Of a DNA stretch of 5,294 nucleotides, positions 5,251 through 5,294 are shown in pieces; the stretch's first letter is position 1, and the number at the start of each line of letters is the position of its first letter. The DNA is from an uncultured Caryophanales bacterium. Lineage in GTDB: Bacteria; Bacillota_I; Bacilli_A; RF39; UBA660. The translations under genes and the position numbers were made by a program. Location: positions 1-5,294 of the forward strand of contig CAMSXY010000091.1 of assembly GCA_947065955.1 (NCBI GenBank). The letters are read 5' to 3'. The notes under the pieces are model-generated. The model saw only the letters and a list, made by a program, of their open reading frames with translations. It searched no databases and was not told where the DNA came from.

Positions 5251-5294
5251 GATCGGAAGAGCGTCGTGTAGGGAAAGAGTGTTCATCCTTGTGT
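5250..5294. other. Illumina adapter contamination (not genomic DNA)
   Basis: From 5250 the sequence begins AGATCGGAAGAGC and continues to 5282 exactly as the reverse complement of the Illumina TruSeq read 1 adapter. The next 8 bases (5283-5290, TCATCCTT) are followed by GTGT, which is where a dual-index adapter carries the i5 index and then resumes. This is read-through from a short insert that was not trimmed before assembly. Base 5250 (A) could be genomic or adapter, and either way the codon remains proline. Annotation should stop at 5249 or 5250. Confidence 0.97.

Noticed and set aside
1..5294. Mobile element, CRISPR array, tRNA or riboswitch
   Set aside because: No transposase or integrase, no terminal inverted repeats, no regularly spaced repeats and no cloverleaf were seen; leaders before the genes are too short for a riboswitch.

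Overview
The window is strongly AT-rich DNA from a low-GC bacterium, most likely an anaerobic Firmicute (Clostridia or Tissierellia type) or a fusobacterium. The clues are the A/T-rich codon use, the strong AGGAGG-type ribosome binding sites, the sigma-A-like promoters, a flavin reductase-rubredoxin fusion of the kind found in anaerobes, and a CadC-type regulator. The species cannot be named from the sequence. Every gene I accept is on the + strand.

Layout. (1) Positions 39-1203 hold a single-gene unit: a promoter, a family 2 glycosyltransferase (348 aa) and an intrinsic terminator. (2) Positions 1198-3120 hold an operon. An extended -10 promoter is followed by a flavin reductase-like/rubredoxin-like fusion, an SDR (FabG-like) reductase overlapping it by 14 nt, and an unrecognised 137-aa protein. 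It ends in a hairpin terminator that contains the last stop codon. (3) Positions 3128-5250 hold a heavy-metal efflux operon. A consensus promoter is embedded in two inverted-repeat operators. It drives a CadC-like ArsR/SmtB repressor, a 76-aa free-standing HMA metal-binding protein, and a CadA/ZntA-type P1B ATPase that has no HMA domain of its own.

How the genes work together. In the third unit the repressor should bind its own operators until Zn(II), Cd(II) or Pb(II) loads it, then release transcription of the HMA protein and the pump. The second unit looks like a small redox module: a flavin/iron electron carrier coupled to an NADPH-dependent carbonyl reductase. Its substrate is unknown.

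The most important point for any user is at the right edge. From position 5250 onward the sequence is not genomic. It is an Illumina TruSeq-type adapter, followed by an apparent 8-base index and the next four adapter bases. The ATPase reading frame therefore ends artificially. Its last six residues and its stop codon are encoded by adapter, and the hinge motif GDGxNDxP and the last two membrane helices lie beyond the real data. I found no tRNA, rRNA, CRISPR array, insertion sequence or convincing novel system. The most interesting biology is the split HMA/ATPase arrangement and the tandem operators.
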